Positions 1-8,051 of a stretch of 64,000 nucleotides of DNA are shown here, piece after piece (the stretch's first letter is position 1; every line of letters starts with the position of its first letter). Position numbers and translations under genes: made by a program. Under the pieces are notes generated by a model. It had not been told where the DNA came from and did not search any database. It was given only the letters and a program-made list of their open reading frames with translations. The stretch is from Winogradskyella sp. PG-2 (GTDB lineage Bacteria; Bacteroidota; Bacteroidia; Flavobacteriales; Flavobacteriaceae), in NCBI RefSeq assembly GCF_000828715.1, contig NZ_AP014583.1:3718001-3782000 (forward strand). The letters run 5' to 3'.

Positions 1-2
1 AT

Positions 3-497
3 GAAGAAGATAAAAAAGCTATGAAAGAGCTTGTATCATCATTGAAATTATTACGTCAAGGAAATCAAATACCAAACTTAGCTGTAATAAATTATGATAA
101 TAGTGAATATAATCTAAATTCCATAATAAATAAACCAACAATCATATATTTTTGGTCGTCTAATTCTAAGATGCAATACAGGAATAGCCATTACAAAGTA
201 AAAGGGTTGAAATCTAAATTTCCTGAGGTAAATTTTATTTCTATTAATTTAAATAGTAATGATGATAAGACTTGGAAAGAAATTATTAATAATTATGATT
301 TCCCGACAACAAATGAATATCGTTTTAAATACCCAAAAAAGTCAAGGAAAATATTAGCTGTTAATTATTTAAATAAAGCTATCATAGTTAATGAAAATGC
401 TATGATATTGCACCCAAATATTAATATTTTCAAATCAGATTTCTCTAAATCACTTGGCAAATTATTACAAAAAAAGCACCTTATTGTTGCTAAATAA
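3..497 (+). CDS. Thioredoxin-like (TlpA/AhpC fold) protein, 5' end outside the window
   Basis: The reading frame is open to the left edge (EEDKKA before the first Met at 21), so this is probably the C-terminal part of a longer gene. The segment PNLAVINYDNSEYNL followed by KPTIIYFWSSNS resembles the start of a TlpA/thioredoxin domain, and KFPEVNFISINL fits the next strand. Where thiol oxidoreductases have WCxxC, this protein has WSSNSK, so it has no redox-active cysteine pair there and is unlikely to be a disulfide reductase. Flavobacteria have many such degenerate envelope thioredoxin-fold proteins. The fold is fairly likely; the function is unknown. Confidence 0.6.
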   Translation, partial: EEDKKAMKELVSSLKLLRQGNQIPNLAVINYDNSEYNLNSIINKPTIIYFWSSNSKMQYRNSHYKVKGLKSKFPEVNFISINLNSNDDKTWKEIINNYDFPTTNEYRFKYPKKSRKILAVNYLNKAIIVNENAMILHPNINIFKSDFSKSLGKLLQKKHLIVAK

Positions 498-509
498 GAT
501 GCTTGTTTT
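474..509. terminator. Probable bidirectional terminator hairpin between convergent genes
   Basis: AAGCACCTTATT pairs with AATAAGATGCTT (one mismatch) around a short loop, flanked by an A run on the left and a T-rich run on the right. It overlaps the end of the first gene and lies between it and the converging aldolase gene. Confidence 0.5.
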
Positions 510-526
510 ATAATTATTGTATTAGC

Positions 527-1180
527 TTAATTTCCTTTTTTATAATCTGCTAAAAATTTCTCTAAACCAATATCTGTTAAAGGATGTTTTAATAATCCTA
601 CAATTGATTTCAACGGACCTGTCATAACATCTGCACCTAACTTAGCACAATCTATAACGTGCATAGTATGGCGAACAGAAGCTGCTAATATTTCTGTTTC
701 AAAAGCATAATTATCATATATATGACGAATCTCCGCAATAAGGTTTAAACCATCAGTAGAAATATCATCTAAACGTCCTATGAATGGAGATACATACGTT
801 GCGCCAGCTTTTGCTGCAAGTAAAGCTTGACCTGCCGAGAATACTAAAGTGACATTAGTTTTAATTCCCTTATCAGAAAAATATTTACAAGCTTTAATAC
901 CATCTTTAATCATCGGTAATTTTATTACAATTTGATCATGTAAATCAGCTAAAGCTTCACCTTCTCTAACCATACCCTCAAAATCAGTAGAAATAACTTC
1001 AGCAGACACATCGCCATCTACAATATTGCAGATATCTACATAATGCTTTAAAATATTATTTGTACCAGTTATGCCCTCTTTAGCCATTAATGATGGATTT
1101 GTAGTTACGCCATCTAAAATACCCATGTCTTGAGCTTCTTTAATCTGATCTAGGTTTGCTGTATCGATAAAAAATTTCAT
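527..1180 (-). CDS. fsa: Transaldolase-like fructose-6-phosphate aldolase (FSA/TalC type)
   Basis: This 217-residue protein has the length of the short transaldolase/FSA subfamily. It starts [16 protein letters not shown] and carries the TTNPSL motif (residues 26-31) and VIKLPM, whose Lys87 is the expected Schiff-base lysine. The family forms a TIM barrel that makes or breaks the C3-C4 bond of sugar phosphates, either as transaldolase in the pentose phosphate pathway or as fructose-6-phosphate aldolase. Sequence alone does not separate the two activities. It converges on the preceding gene and lies well away from the lipoprotein gene upstream. Many genomes annotate this group as transaldolase. 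Confidence 0.93.
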   Translation of the reverse strand: MKFFIDTANLDQIKEAQDMGILDGVTTNPSLMAKEGITGTNNILKHYVDICNIVDGDVSAEVISTDFEGMVREGEALADLHDQIVIKLPMIKDGIKACKYFSDKGIKTNVTLVFSAGQALLAAKAGATYVSPFIGRLDDISTDGLNLIAEIRHIYDNYAFETEILAASVRHTMHVIDCAKLGADVMTGPLKSIVGLLKHPLTDIGLEKFLADYKKGN

Positions 1181-1300
1181 CTAATTAAAATTTGAATTGT
1201 TGTGTTTTTTGTTGTCGCGAATTTACAACTATTCGTTAGGTAGATATATATTAAACTATTAAAATATATTAACAAGTTTCTAATTAGAGCAAATAAAGAC

Positions 1301-1708
1301 CTATTCTATAATTAATTTATAACTTCTAGACGTACTGTATTCACATAATAAATCAGGATCATCATCAAAATTATTTCTAAAAGGACCTTCAACATCTAAG
1401 AATACTTTAATACGGAATGTACCTGTCTCTTCTGGTTTTCCTTCAAAGCTTATAGTTCTATGGCTTACATAATAATCCATACCCAAAGGCAAACCTTCAG
1501 CATAAAAAAAGTAATCATAGTCATTATCTCTAGGTTCATTATTAATTTCAGCGTCAAATTCTGTATAATAGAAACTTTCTGTTGAGCCAATTGGAAATTC
1601 CTTATTAGGTAATTCTGGCTCTCGTGGAATAATGCAACTCAATACATCTTCACAACTAAAGGCTAAAAAAAGGCAAATAAAAAGGGGAATAATTTTGTAA
1701 GTTTTCAT
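1301..1708 (-). CDS. Small lipoprotein with one putative-Ig-type repeat
   Basis: I chose the ATG at 1708, which gives 135 residues beginning MKTYKIIPLFICLFLAFSC, a type II signal peptide with lipobox LAFSC. An upstream in-frame Met at 1744 would put a charged stretch before the hydrophobic core and is less likely. The mature part contains GLPLGMDYYVSHRTISFEGKP followed by GTFRIKVFLD, the pattern of bacterial putative-Ig (cadherin-like) domains that usually read GLPxGLxxxxxTGxIxGxP..GTY. A single such domain on a lipid anchor suggests a small surface or periplasmic binding protein. No function can be assigned. Confidence 0.7.
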   Translation of the reverse strand: MKTYKIIPLFICLFLAFSCEDVLSCIIPREPELPNKEFPIGSTESFYYTEFDAEINNEPRDNDYDYFFYAEGLPLGMDYYVSHRTISFEGKPEETGTFRIKVFLDVEGPFRNNFDDDPDLLCEYSTSRSYKLIIE

Positions 1709-1754
1709 AATAGCTAAATTTGAAAAAGATACTTCAAATAGCATACCAAATTAA

Positions 1755-2558
1755 CTATAACTTATAATGATTCATTAATAATTTCTCATAAACCTTATCT
1801 GGAAGAATTCGCTTTAAGACAATTGAAAATTTTTGCATGAATACACCAACCTTATAATGCACTTTCGGCTTTCTAGTTTCAATAATTTTTAGAATGGCAT
1901 CTGCCATTTGTTGAGGATCACTACCATCATCTACATGAGCATCCATTAATTTTAAACTCTTACCATAATTTACTTTATAAGGAGAACCTTCCAAAACTGG
2001 TGCATGATAACGACCAGCTGCAATATTAGTAGCAAAATCACCTGGAGCAACATTAGTCATTTGTATACCAAATTCCTTTAACTCCATTCTAAAGGCTTCT
2101 GTAATTAACTCTAAAGCTCCCTTACTTGCACTATAAATACCTCTATAAGGCAAACCCATATAACCAGCAATTGAGGTCACATTAATAATCAAACCCGATT
2201 TTTGAGAACGCATAGTCGGAAGCACAGCTTTTATAACATTGATAGGACCAAAAAGATTTGTTTCAAAATTGCGTTTAATTTCAGCATCTGGAATTTCTTC
2301 AATTGGCCCAGTAATTCCGGCACCAGCATTATTTACTAATACATCAATTTTAGATTCTAACTTTAATACCTGATTAATACATGTAGCAATCGTCTCTGAT
2401 TTTGTAACGTCTAGAGCAACTATTGGGAATACACTCTGAGGATAGTTCTGTGGATTACGACTAGTACCATATACTTTAAAGCCCTTAGCTTGGAGGTACT
2501 CACCTACCGACTTTCCTATTCCTGAAGAACCACCTGTTATTAAAACAACTTTAGACAT
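1755..2558 (-). CDS. Short-chain dehydrogenase/reductase (classical SDR)
   Basis: This 267-residue protein has a Rossmann fold with TGGSSGIG (residues 8-15) for the dinucleotide, NNAG (76-79), and the catalytic set Ser129, Tyr142 and Lys146 in YSASKG. GTSRN after the second strand, with Arg34, suggests a preference for NADP(H). A C-terminal extension with KVHYKVGVFMQKFSIVLKRILPDKVYEKLL looks amphipathic and may touch membrane. The substrate cannot be read from the sequence; flavobacterial relatives are annotated simply as SDR family oxidoreductases. It starts just downstream of the SRP RNA gene on the same strand but is separated from it by that RNA's T run. Confidence 0.93.
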   Translation of the reverse strand: MSKVVLITGGSSGIGKSVGEYLQAKGFKVYGTSRNPQNYPQSVFPIVALDVTKSETIATCINQVLKLESKIDVLVNNAGAGITGPIEEIPDAEIKRNFETNLFGPINVIKAVLPTMRSQKSGLIINVTSIAGYMGLPYRGIYSASKGALELITEAFRMELKEFGIQMTNVAPGDFATNIAAGRYHAPVLEGSPYKVNYGKSLKLMDAHVDDGSDPQQMADAILKIIETRKPKVHYKVGVFMQKFSIVLKRILPDKVYEKLLMNHYKL

Positions 2559-2619
2559 CTACTTTGAAATTTAAGTAAGCAAAATACAAATTTATAGGAG
2601 AATTTAGGGCACAAAAAAA

Positions 2620-2713
2620 GGCAAGCTACCTACATCACACCGCTACGACCATCTACCTTTGCTGCGTTCCCGCCCTGGAGGATTCAACAGGAGCTGGTTG
2701 TGTAGGACTTGCC
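2620..2713 (-). ncRNA. ffs: Signal recognition particle RNA, small bacterial type (4.5S)
   Basis: Read on the minus strand, the sequence begins GGCAAGTCCTACA and ends GATGTAGGTAGCTTGCC, so both ends pair into a long hairpin. The apical part carries CCAGGGCGGGAACGCAGCA, which matches the conserved SRP domain IV motif bound by Ffh (GGxCxGGAAxxxAGCA). The length of about 94 nt fits the small SRP RNA of Bacteroidota. A run of seven T follows the 3' end directly (2612-2619), so the closing stem may also act as terminator. Together with Ffh it targets membrane and exported proteins to the translocon. Confidence 0.95.
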
Positions 2714-2718
2714 AGCCG

Positions 2719-2748
2719 CAAAGATACAACCTTTTAATACTTTTACAA
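2719..2748 (-). promoter_or_regulatory. Bacteroidota-type promoter of the SRP RNA gene
   Basis: On the minus strand, TTG (2746-2748) is followed by exactly 19 bases and then TATCTTTG (2719-2726). This fits the Bacteroidota sigma factor consensus TTG/TAnnTTTG at the usual spacing. The SRP RNA 5' end lies about six bases downstream of the -7 box, as expected for a stable RNA promoter. Confidence 0.85.
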
Positions 2749-2813
2749 TCATTATTTAATGATTTTTAAACTGAATTTTATTTAATAACTTGCTAAAAAA
2801 TAAGAGACACTTT

Positions 2814-3842
2814 ATGCACTTATCTAAATATATCATAGTCATTTGTTTAAGCTTAATATTTATTAATTGCGGCAAAACAAATAGTTCCAAACAAACCGGA
2901 TTAACAATTAATACGGCCGTTAAATCGTTAATGCTTGGCGATACTTTAAAATTATCAATAAACAATCCTAAAAATTTAGATATCACCAATGTGAGTTATC
3001 AACTTAATGGGAAATCAGTTGATAATACTACTATTTTAAATACGACAACTTTAGGTAAAAAAGTAATTACAGCGGTAGTAAAATACGATGACCAAACTGA
3101 GACTATAACCAAATCTATTAAAATCTTTAATAATGTTATTCCTTCATACTACAAATATGAAGTCGTCAATACTTATCCTCACGATATTACATCCTATACT
3201 CAAGGCTTAGAATTTTATAATGGTGAATTGTACGAAAGTACAGGACAGCGTGGAGAATCGAAATTGAGAAAAGTGAATTTTGAAACAGGAGAGGTTTTAA
3301 AAAACATCAATTTAGAAAACCAATATTTTGGTGAAGGTCTTACCATTATGAATGATAAAATCTATCAATTAACATGGCAAAAAGAAAGAGGCTTTGTTTA
3401 TGATGTCAATACTTTTGAAAAAATAAGCTCTTTTAATTATGGATCAAGTAAAGAAGGTTGGGGAATTTGTAATGATGATAAAACACTCTATAAGTCTGAT
3501 GGAACTGAGAAAATATGGTTATTAAACCCTGATAACCTTACAGAACAAAGTCATATACAAGTGTATACGGAAAAAGGTAAAATTCCCAGCTTAAATGAGC
3601 TCGAATGGATTGATGGTAAAATCTTTGCAAATATTTATCAGAAAAATGGTGTCGTAATCATTAATCCAAATAATGGTGGTGTTGAAGGCGTTATCAACTT
3701 TAAACCACTTAGAGAATTAGTAACTCAACATGATGAATTAGATGTTCTCAATGGCATTGCTTACCATCCTGAGCGTAAAACAATTTTCGTTACAGGAAAA
3801 AATTGGGACAAACTTTTTGAAGTTAAAATAAAGAAACAATAA
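2814..3842 (+). CDS. Glutaminyl-peptide cyclotransferase (glutaminyl cyclase), lipoprotein
   Basis: I prefer the ATG at 2814 (342 residues, MHLSKYIIVICLSLIFINCG) because it gives a compact lipoprotein signal with lipobox FINC; a Met at 2790 adds eight charged residues. The first 110 residues form an Ig-like leader, and from about residue 115 the sequence is the plant-type glutaminyl cyclase family (PF05096), a five-bladed beta propeller: YTQGLEFYNGELYESTGQRG, then FGEGLT, GWGICNDD, LNELEWIDG and LNGIAYHP. These enzymes turn N-terminal glutamine into pyroglutamate on exported proteins. Bacteroidota carry such enzymes because signal peptidase cleavage often leaves an N-terminal Gln. It probably acts on the periplasmic side. 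Confidence 0.9.
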   Translation: MHLSKYIIVICLSLIFINCGKTNSSKQTGLTINTAVKSLMLGDTLKLSINNPKNLDITNVSYQLNGKSVDNTTILNTTTLGKKVITAVVKYDDQTETITKSIKIFNNVIPSYYKYEVVNTYPHDITSYTQGLEFYNGELYESTGQRGESKLRKVNFETGEVLKNINLENQYFGEGLTIMNDKIYQLTWQKERGFVYDVNTFEKISSFNYGSSKEGWGICNDDKTLYKSDGTEKIWLLNPDNLTEQSHIQVYTEKGKIPSLNELEWIDGKIFANIYQKNGVVIINPNNGGVEGVINFKPLRELVTQHDELDVLNGIAYHPERKTIFVTGKNWDKLFEVKIKKQ

Positions 3843-3930
3843 ACTTCACTCACCGAAAAGGTCACTTTACTCATTCTGCATTTTATTTACCGATTTACTT
3901 ATGATTCTTTGATATATAAATCAAACGATC

Positions 3931-4836
3931 ATGAGAAAATCTATAACTATTAATATTCCTGAACCTTGCCATGAGGATTGGAATAAAATGACACCAAAAG
4001 AAAAAGGTCTACATTGCCATTCATGTCATAAAACAGTTTTCGACTTTACGACCAAAACTGATGAACAAATTATCAAAACCTTTGAAACAGAAGGAAAAGT
4101 TTGCGGACGATTTAAGACCCAACAACTCAACAGAGAGATTGTTTTAACCAGAAAAGACAAAAATAATTATTTGTCTTGGGCAGCTTCTGGTCTATTTGCA
4201 TTCTTAGCTTTAGGAAATCAAGAAGTGAATGCACAAGGCAAACCAAAAATTGTACAAACAGATTCTGTCAAAGTTCCTCAGATAAAAGGTAAAGTAGCAA
4301 CATCTATATTAAATAAGAAAGTATACTCTGGTACATTGACCACAACTAGTGATGGATTACCGCTTCCTGGTGCATCAGTAATTATTAAAGGTACCAGTGT
4401 AGGAACTCAAACTGATTTTGATGGTAAATATAAAATACAAGCAAACATTGGCAACATATTAGTATTTAGTTATATGGGAATGGATCCAATAGAGATTGTA
4501 TTAAGCAATAGTTATACAATTGATGTTGCCCTTGTAGAAAATATCATGGGAGAAATTGTTACCGTAGGTTTGATTACTTATTCATCAAATTATACGCATG
4601 ATTGCAACCTAAGTGAAGATAATGATCCTGAGCTTTACGCTACAGAAGCAGAACAACAAAAATCTAGAGAAATTAGAGCACATAATCAGAAATGGAGAGA
4701 AAGAAACAAGGCAAGACGAACAAAATGGAGAAATGAGCGTTTATTGAAACGAGAAGCCATAAAAAGTGGTAACCAAGAACGAACCGTTTTAGGCAAATTA
4801 TTCCATAGAATTAAAAGTGCTTTCGCAAAGAAATAA
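3931..4836 (+). CDS. Membrane protein with N-terminal Cys-rich motif and carboxypeptidase-regulatory-like domain
   Basis: The N-terminal 75 residues hold four cysteines spaced as a metal site (CHEDW, then CHSCHK, then CGRF). A single transmembrane segment follows (about residues 81-100), ending in NAQ. Residues 130-205 form a carboxypeptidase-D regulatory-like beta sandwich (LPLPGASVIIKGTSVGTQTDFDGKYKI), the domain found at the front of SusC/TonB-dependent receptors. The C-terminus (about 240-301) is very basic and likely helical. The same head-plus-regulatory-domain design recurs in Bacteroidota as an unnamed family; some members are annotated as TonB-like. There is no plug or barrel, so it is not a receptor. 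Confidence 0.75.
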   Translation: MRKSITINIPEPCHEDWNKMTPKEKGLHCHSCHKTVFDFTTKTDEQIIKTFETEGKVCGRFKTQQLNREIVLTRKDKNNYLSWAASGLFAFLALGNQEVNAQGKPKIVQTDSVKVPQIKGKVATSILNKKVYSGTLTTTSDGLPLPGASVIIKGTSVGTQTDFDGKYKIQANIGNILVFSYMGMDPIEIVLSNSYTIDVALVENIMGEIVTVGLITYSSNYTHDCNLSEDNDPELYATEAEQQKSREIRAHNQKWRERNKARRTKWRNERLLKREAIKSGNQERTVLGKLFHRIKSAFAKK

Positions 4837-4862
4837 TACCTTTGAGCATCAAAATATAATTG

Positions 4863-5252
4863 ATGCAAATATTCGAAAAAACCATTACAGTTTCAAAAGA
4901 CGATCTAGATGACCTTAACCATGTAAACAATGTACGTTATGTACAATGGGTTCAAGATATTGCTAAAGAACATTGGTTAGCCTATGTTTCAGATAAGGTT
5001 TTAAGCAAATATTCATGGTTCTTAGTTAATCATTTTATAGAATATAAAAGTCAGGCATTACTTGGCGATCAACTATTACTCAAAACTTTTGTTCCAAAAA
5101 CTGAAGGCGTAAGTACTACAAGACACGTAGAAATAACTAATAAAAAAACAAATCAACTTATTGTCAGTTCTAAAGCAAAATGGTGTTTGATTGACTCAAA
5201 AACACAGCGTCCTACAAGAATAACAAATGAGATAGCTAGTCTCTTTAATTAA
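4863..5252 (+). CDS. Acyl-CoA thioesterase, 4HBT hotdog family
   Basis: This 129-residue protein begins at the ATG at 4863; a TTG directly before it is a weaker choice. It has the 4-hydroxybenzoyl-CoA thioesterase pattern: a first strand, then DLNHVNNVRYVQWVQD, where the Asn-His-Val-Asn-Asn segment sits at the start of the hotdog helix, and later strands VEITNKKT and AKWCLID. The family hydrolyses acyl-CoA esters as a dimer or tetramer. The substrate cannot be told. It follows the membrane protein gene by about 26 bases, so the two may be co-transcribed. Confidence 0.88.
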   Translation: MQIFEKTITVSKDDLDDLNHVNNVRYVQWVQDIAKEHWLAYVSDKVLSKYSWFLVNHFIEYKSQALLGDQLLLKTFVPKTEGVSTTRHVEITNKKTNQLIVSSKAKWCLIDSKTQRPTRITNEIASLFN

Positions 5253-5333
5253 CAATACTTTAGGTTAAAGTTTTTTTAATGCATAAATGGTTTTATTCTT
5301 AAAGTCTTTTCTTTATTGCACCAATCAACTTTT

Positions 5334-6098
5334 ATGCGTCAATTAATAGTAATACTCTCTTTAATCTGTTTGCCTTTTACTTTTAACGCTCAAACATTAC
5401 AAGGAAAAGTATATGATGCTTCAGGTACCGTTAAAAACATAAAAGTTCTTAATGATACTCAAAACCGATTTACTGTAACTAATAAAGATGGTGATTTTAG
5501 TATCATTGCTAAAGTCAATGACACACTTCTATTTGAGTCCTTATTTTATCACCCAAAAGCGGTAGTTCTTAAAGCTTTTCATTTTAATGATATTGCTGTT
5601 TTTGAGCTCAAAAAAATAATTAGTGAGCTTGATGAGGTAGAAATAATTGCAGAACCAGAACAACCTGTATTTGAAGAGCAAACCTATAACATCGAACTCC
5701 AAAATTTAATAAAAGAGGATATTAAAAATAATCCTGAGCTTTATCAACCAAGCGGAGCAAGTTATGGTGTAGACTTTGTCTACCTCATAGGTCAGTTAGC
5801 TAAACTCTTTAAAAAAAACAAATATCAACCACCTGTTTACGAACCTATTTCCTACAAGCAAATGGATTCTTTGTTTTCCAAAAGCGCCTTCTTTAACAAG
5901 CAACTCATCACAGAGAATTTAAAAATACCCGAAGATAAAATATATCTATTTTATGATTTTTGTGAAGCAAAATACATGAGTTCTAAATTACTTAAAGAGG
6001 AAAAAAAGATGCAATTTCTTGAGCAATTGGTACTGAATAGCCAGCTCTTTTTAATTCTTATAGAGCAATATGGCGAGAAAAAAGAAGTTAAAGATTAA
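5334..6098 (+). CDS. Secreted protein with carboxypeptidase-regulatory-like domain
   Basis: I chose the ATG at 5334 (254 residues) because MRQLIVILSLICLPFTFNAQ is a clean signal peptide; the TTG at 5316 only adds six polar residues. After cleavage the protein starts TLQGKVYDASGTVKNIKVLN, an N-terminal beta sandwich of the carboxypeptidase-regulatory type (about residues 21-95), followed by a mostly helical, charged region with no recognised motif (TYNIELQNLIKEDIKNNPELY). Flavobacteria have many such envelope proteins of unknown role. It follows the thioesterase on the same strand with a gap of about 80 bases. Confidence 0.75.
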   Translation: MRQLIVILSLICLPFTFNAQTLQGKVYDASGTVKNIKVLNDTQNRFTVTNKDGDFSIIAKVNDTLLFESLFYHPKAVVLKAFHFNDIAVFELKKIISELDEVEIIAEPEQPVFEEQTYNIELQNLIKEDIKNNPELYQPSGASYGVDFVYLIGQLAKLFKKNKYQPPVYEPISYKQMDSLFSKSAFFNKQLITENLKIPEDKIYLFYDFCEAKYMSSKLLKEEKKMQFLEQLVLNSQLFLILIEQYGEKKEVKD

Positions 6099-6181
6099 AT
6101 TCTTACCCATAATTCCTCAACTTCATAATAATTCATAACTTCAAAAGTTATATTTTTAAGCATTAAATATATTTATCTCTT

Positions 6182-7753
6182 ATGAAGCGATTGCTGTCAT
6201 TCTTTATTTGTTTCGGAATCTTATTATTCTGGAGTTCTTGTCGTAACGATTTTGAATTCTCACCAAGTACAGGAAATTTAGAATTTGTAAAGGATACGGT
6301 TTATTTAGATACGGTTTTCACCAATATTGGTTCTAGCACATATAACTTAAAGGTCTATAATCGTAGTGATGATGATATTGTGATCCCAACCATTCAATTA
6401 GAAAACGGAATTAGCTCATTTTATAGAATGAATGTAGATGGTGGTACTGGTCTTGAAGGCGCACAAGAAGGAAAATTCTTTGAAGATGTTGAGCTATTAG
6501 CAAATGATAGCTTATTCATTTTTATTGAAACTACAATAGATATTGAAACACTATCAAACTCTGACACCCAGTTTCTATATACAGATCGTATTCTATTTGA
6601 TATTGGTAGTAACCAACAAGATGTGGATTTAGTAACACTTGTTAAAGACGCTATTTTTATTTATCCAAATAGAAATGAAACCACTGGCATTGTAGAGACC
6701 TTAACCTTTGATGTTGATGGTGATGGCAATTCGGATGAAACCACATTACAAGGTAGATTCTTAGAGGATACAGAACTAACTTTTACTAACGAAAAACCCT
6801 ATGTGATTTATGGTTATGCTGGCGTCGACTCAGGTAAGACCTTGACTATGGATGCTGGTGCTCGTGTTCATTTTCATGCTAACTCTGGTATTATTGTAAC
6901 CGATAATGGTACATTAAATATTAATGGAGCGTTAAGCACTGATCAAGAAATTTTGGAAAACGAAGTTATTTTAGAAGGTGATCGTTTAGAACCGCTTTAT
7001 ACAGACATACCAGGACAATGGGGAACTATTTGGCTGTTTAATGGTAGTGCCAATAATACTATTGAGTATGCAACTATAAAAAATGCGACTATTGGTATTT
7101 TATCAGAAGGTAATCAAGCAGCAACAAACGATAAATTAACGATTACTAATTCCCAAATTTATAATACAAGTAGTTTTGGAATTTTAGGCAGAGCTACATC
7201 AATAACTGCAGAAAATACTGTAATTAATAATTGTGGTCAATCCTCATTTGCTGGCACTGTAGGAGGTAAATATAATTTTACGCATTGTACAATTGCAAAC
7301 TATTGGAATAATAGTTTTAGACAATTCCCTGCAGTACTCCTTAATGATTATGTAGAAGATGCAGAAGGAATTACAACACTTAATGATTTAACTGAAGCTA
7401 GCTTTAACAATTGTATTATATATGGAAACGATAATCCTGAAATATTTCTAGATGATAGAGGACCTGTTTTTAGTTATAAATTCACCAATTGTTTAATACG
7501 ATTTGATGATGAAAATCTTGAAGGCACAGGAAACTACGTTTTTGATAATACGATGTTTTACGATGGAAATTCTTTCAATGTAGATCCAGATTTTGAAGAT
7601 GGCTTCGAAAATCTCATGCGTATTGGAGAAGACTCTGGTGCTAATAGACTCGCATTCTCATTGATACCTTCTGGTAGTGATATTCTTGGCGTAAATAGAG
7701 ATTCTGCTGAACCTGATTGTGGTGCTTATGAAAGCATAACATTTGAAGATTAA
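6182..7753 (+). CDS. Lipoprotein with right-handed beta-helix (pectate-lyase-like) fold
   Basis: This 523-residue protein has signal peptide MKRLLSFFICFGILLFWSSC with lipobox WSSC. Residues about 30-160 form a beta-sandwich leader (DTVYLDTVFTNIGSSTYNLKV), which includes a run of short Asp-rich turns (DVDGDGNSDE) that may bind calcium. From about residue 220 come irregular beta-helix coils: IEYATIKNATIGI, TNSQIYNTSSFGIL, AENTVINNCG, FTHCTIANYW and FNNCIIYGND, typical of parallel beta-helix proteins. Catalytic residues of polysaccharide lyases are not evident, so this is more likely a surface-exposed binding or structural lipoprotein. Homologues are common in Flavobacteriaceae and unnamed. Confidence 0.8.
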   Translation: MKRLLSFFICFGILLFWSSCRNDFEFSPSTGNLEFVKDTVYLDTVFTNIGSSTYNLKVYNRSDDDIVIPTIQLENGISSFYRMNVDGGTGLEGAQEGKFFEDVELLANDSLFIFIETTIDIETLSNSDTQFLYTDRILFDIGSNQQDVDLVTLVKDAIFIYPNRNETTGIVETLTFDVDGDGNSDETTLQGRFLEDTELTFTNEKPYVIYGYAGVDSGKTLTMDAGARVHFHANSGIIVTDNGTLNINGALSTDQEILENEVILEGDRLEPLYTDIPGQWGTIWLFNGSANNTIEYATIKNATIGILSEGNQAATNDKLTITNSQIYNTSSFGILGRATSITAENTVINNCGQSSFAGTVGGKYNFTHCTIANYWNNSFRQFPAVLLNDYVEDAEGITTLNDLTEASFNNCIIYGNDNPEIFLDDRGPVFSYKFTNCLIRFDDENLEGTGNYVFDNTMFYDGNSFNVDPDFEDGFENLMRIGEDSGANRLAFSLIPSGSDILGVNRDSAEPDCGAYESITFED

Positions 7754-7756
7754 GTT

Positions 7757-7996
7757 TTGAAAAAGCGATTCAATTATTCAAAATTTATTGTTGAGATAAT
7801 ACATTACTTGTGGTTGTTTTTTAATATTTCATTAGTCCTAATGTTTGTCATAGCACTATTCAACAAAATATTTAGACCAAATTTCAAAAATTTATCTACA
7901 ACAAACTTCATTATAATTGGAATCATTTTATTGATTTCAATAGTTCTTAATATAATATGGTTTACTAACCAAAGAAAAAAAAGTGTTACAAAATAA
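7757..7996 (+). CDS. Small two-helix membrane protein with TTG start
   Basis: A 79-residue open frame begins at a TTG three bases after the stop of the lipoprotein gene. Its translation looks natural: a basic head MKKRFNYSK, a hydrophobic segment about residues 14-36, a basic loop (NKIFRPNFKN), a second segment about 49-69 and a basic tail. It has no ATG before the end of the first helix. The tight coupling and positive-inside charge pattern favour a real gene, but no family is recognised. Confidence 0.5.
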   Translation: MKKRFNYSKFIVEIIHYLWLFFNISLVLMFVIALFNKIFRPNFKNLSTTNFIIIGIILLISIVLNIIWFTNQRKKSVTK

Positions 7997-8051
7997 GTTG
8001 AAATGCTTTATAATTTAAAGCGAATTATTGAATTTCAAAATATATTAAGTC

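Noticed and set aside
2756..2989. A 77-codon minus-strand open frame opposite the glutaminyl cyclase start
   Set aside because: It overlaps the cyclase coding sequence, has no family resemblance, and its start lies inside that gene.
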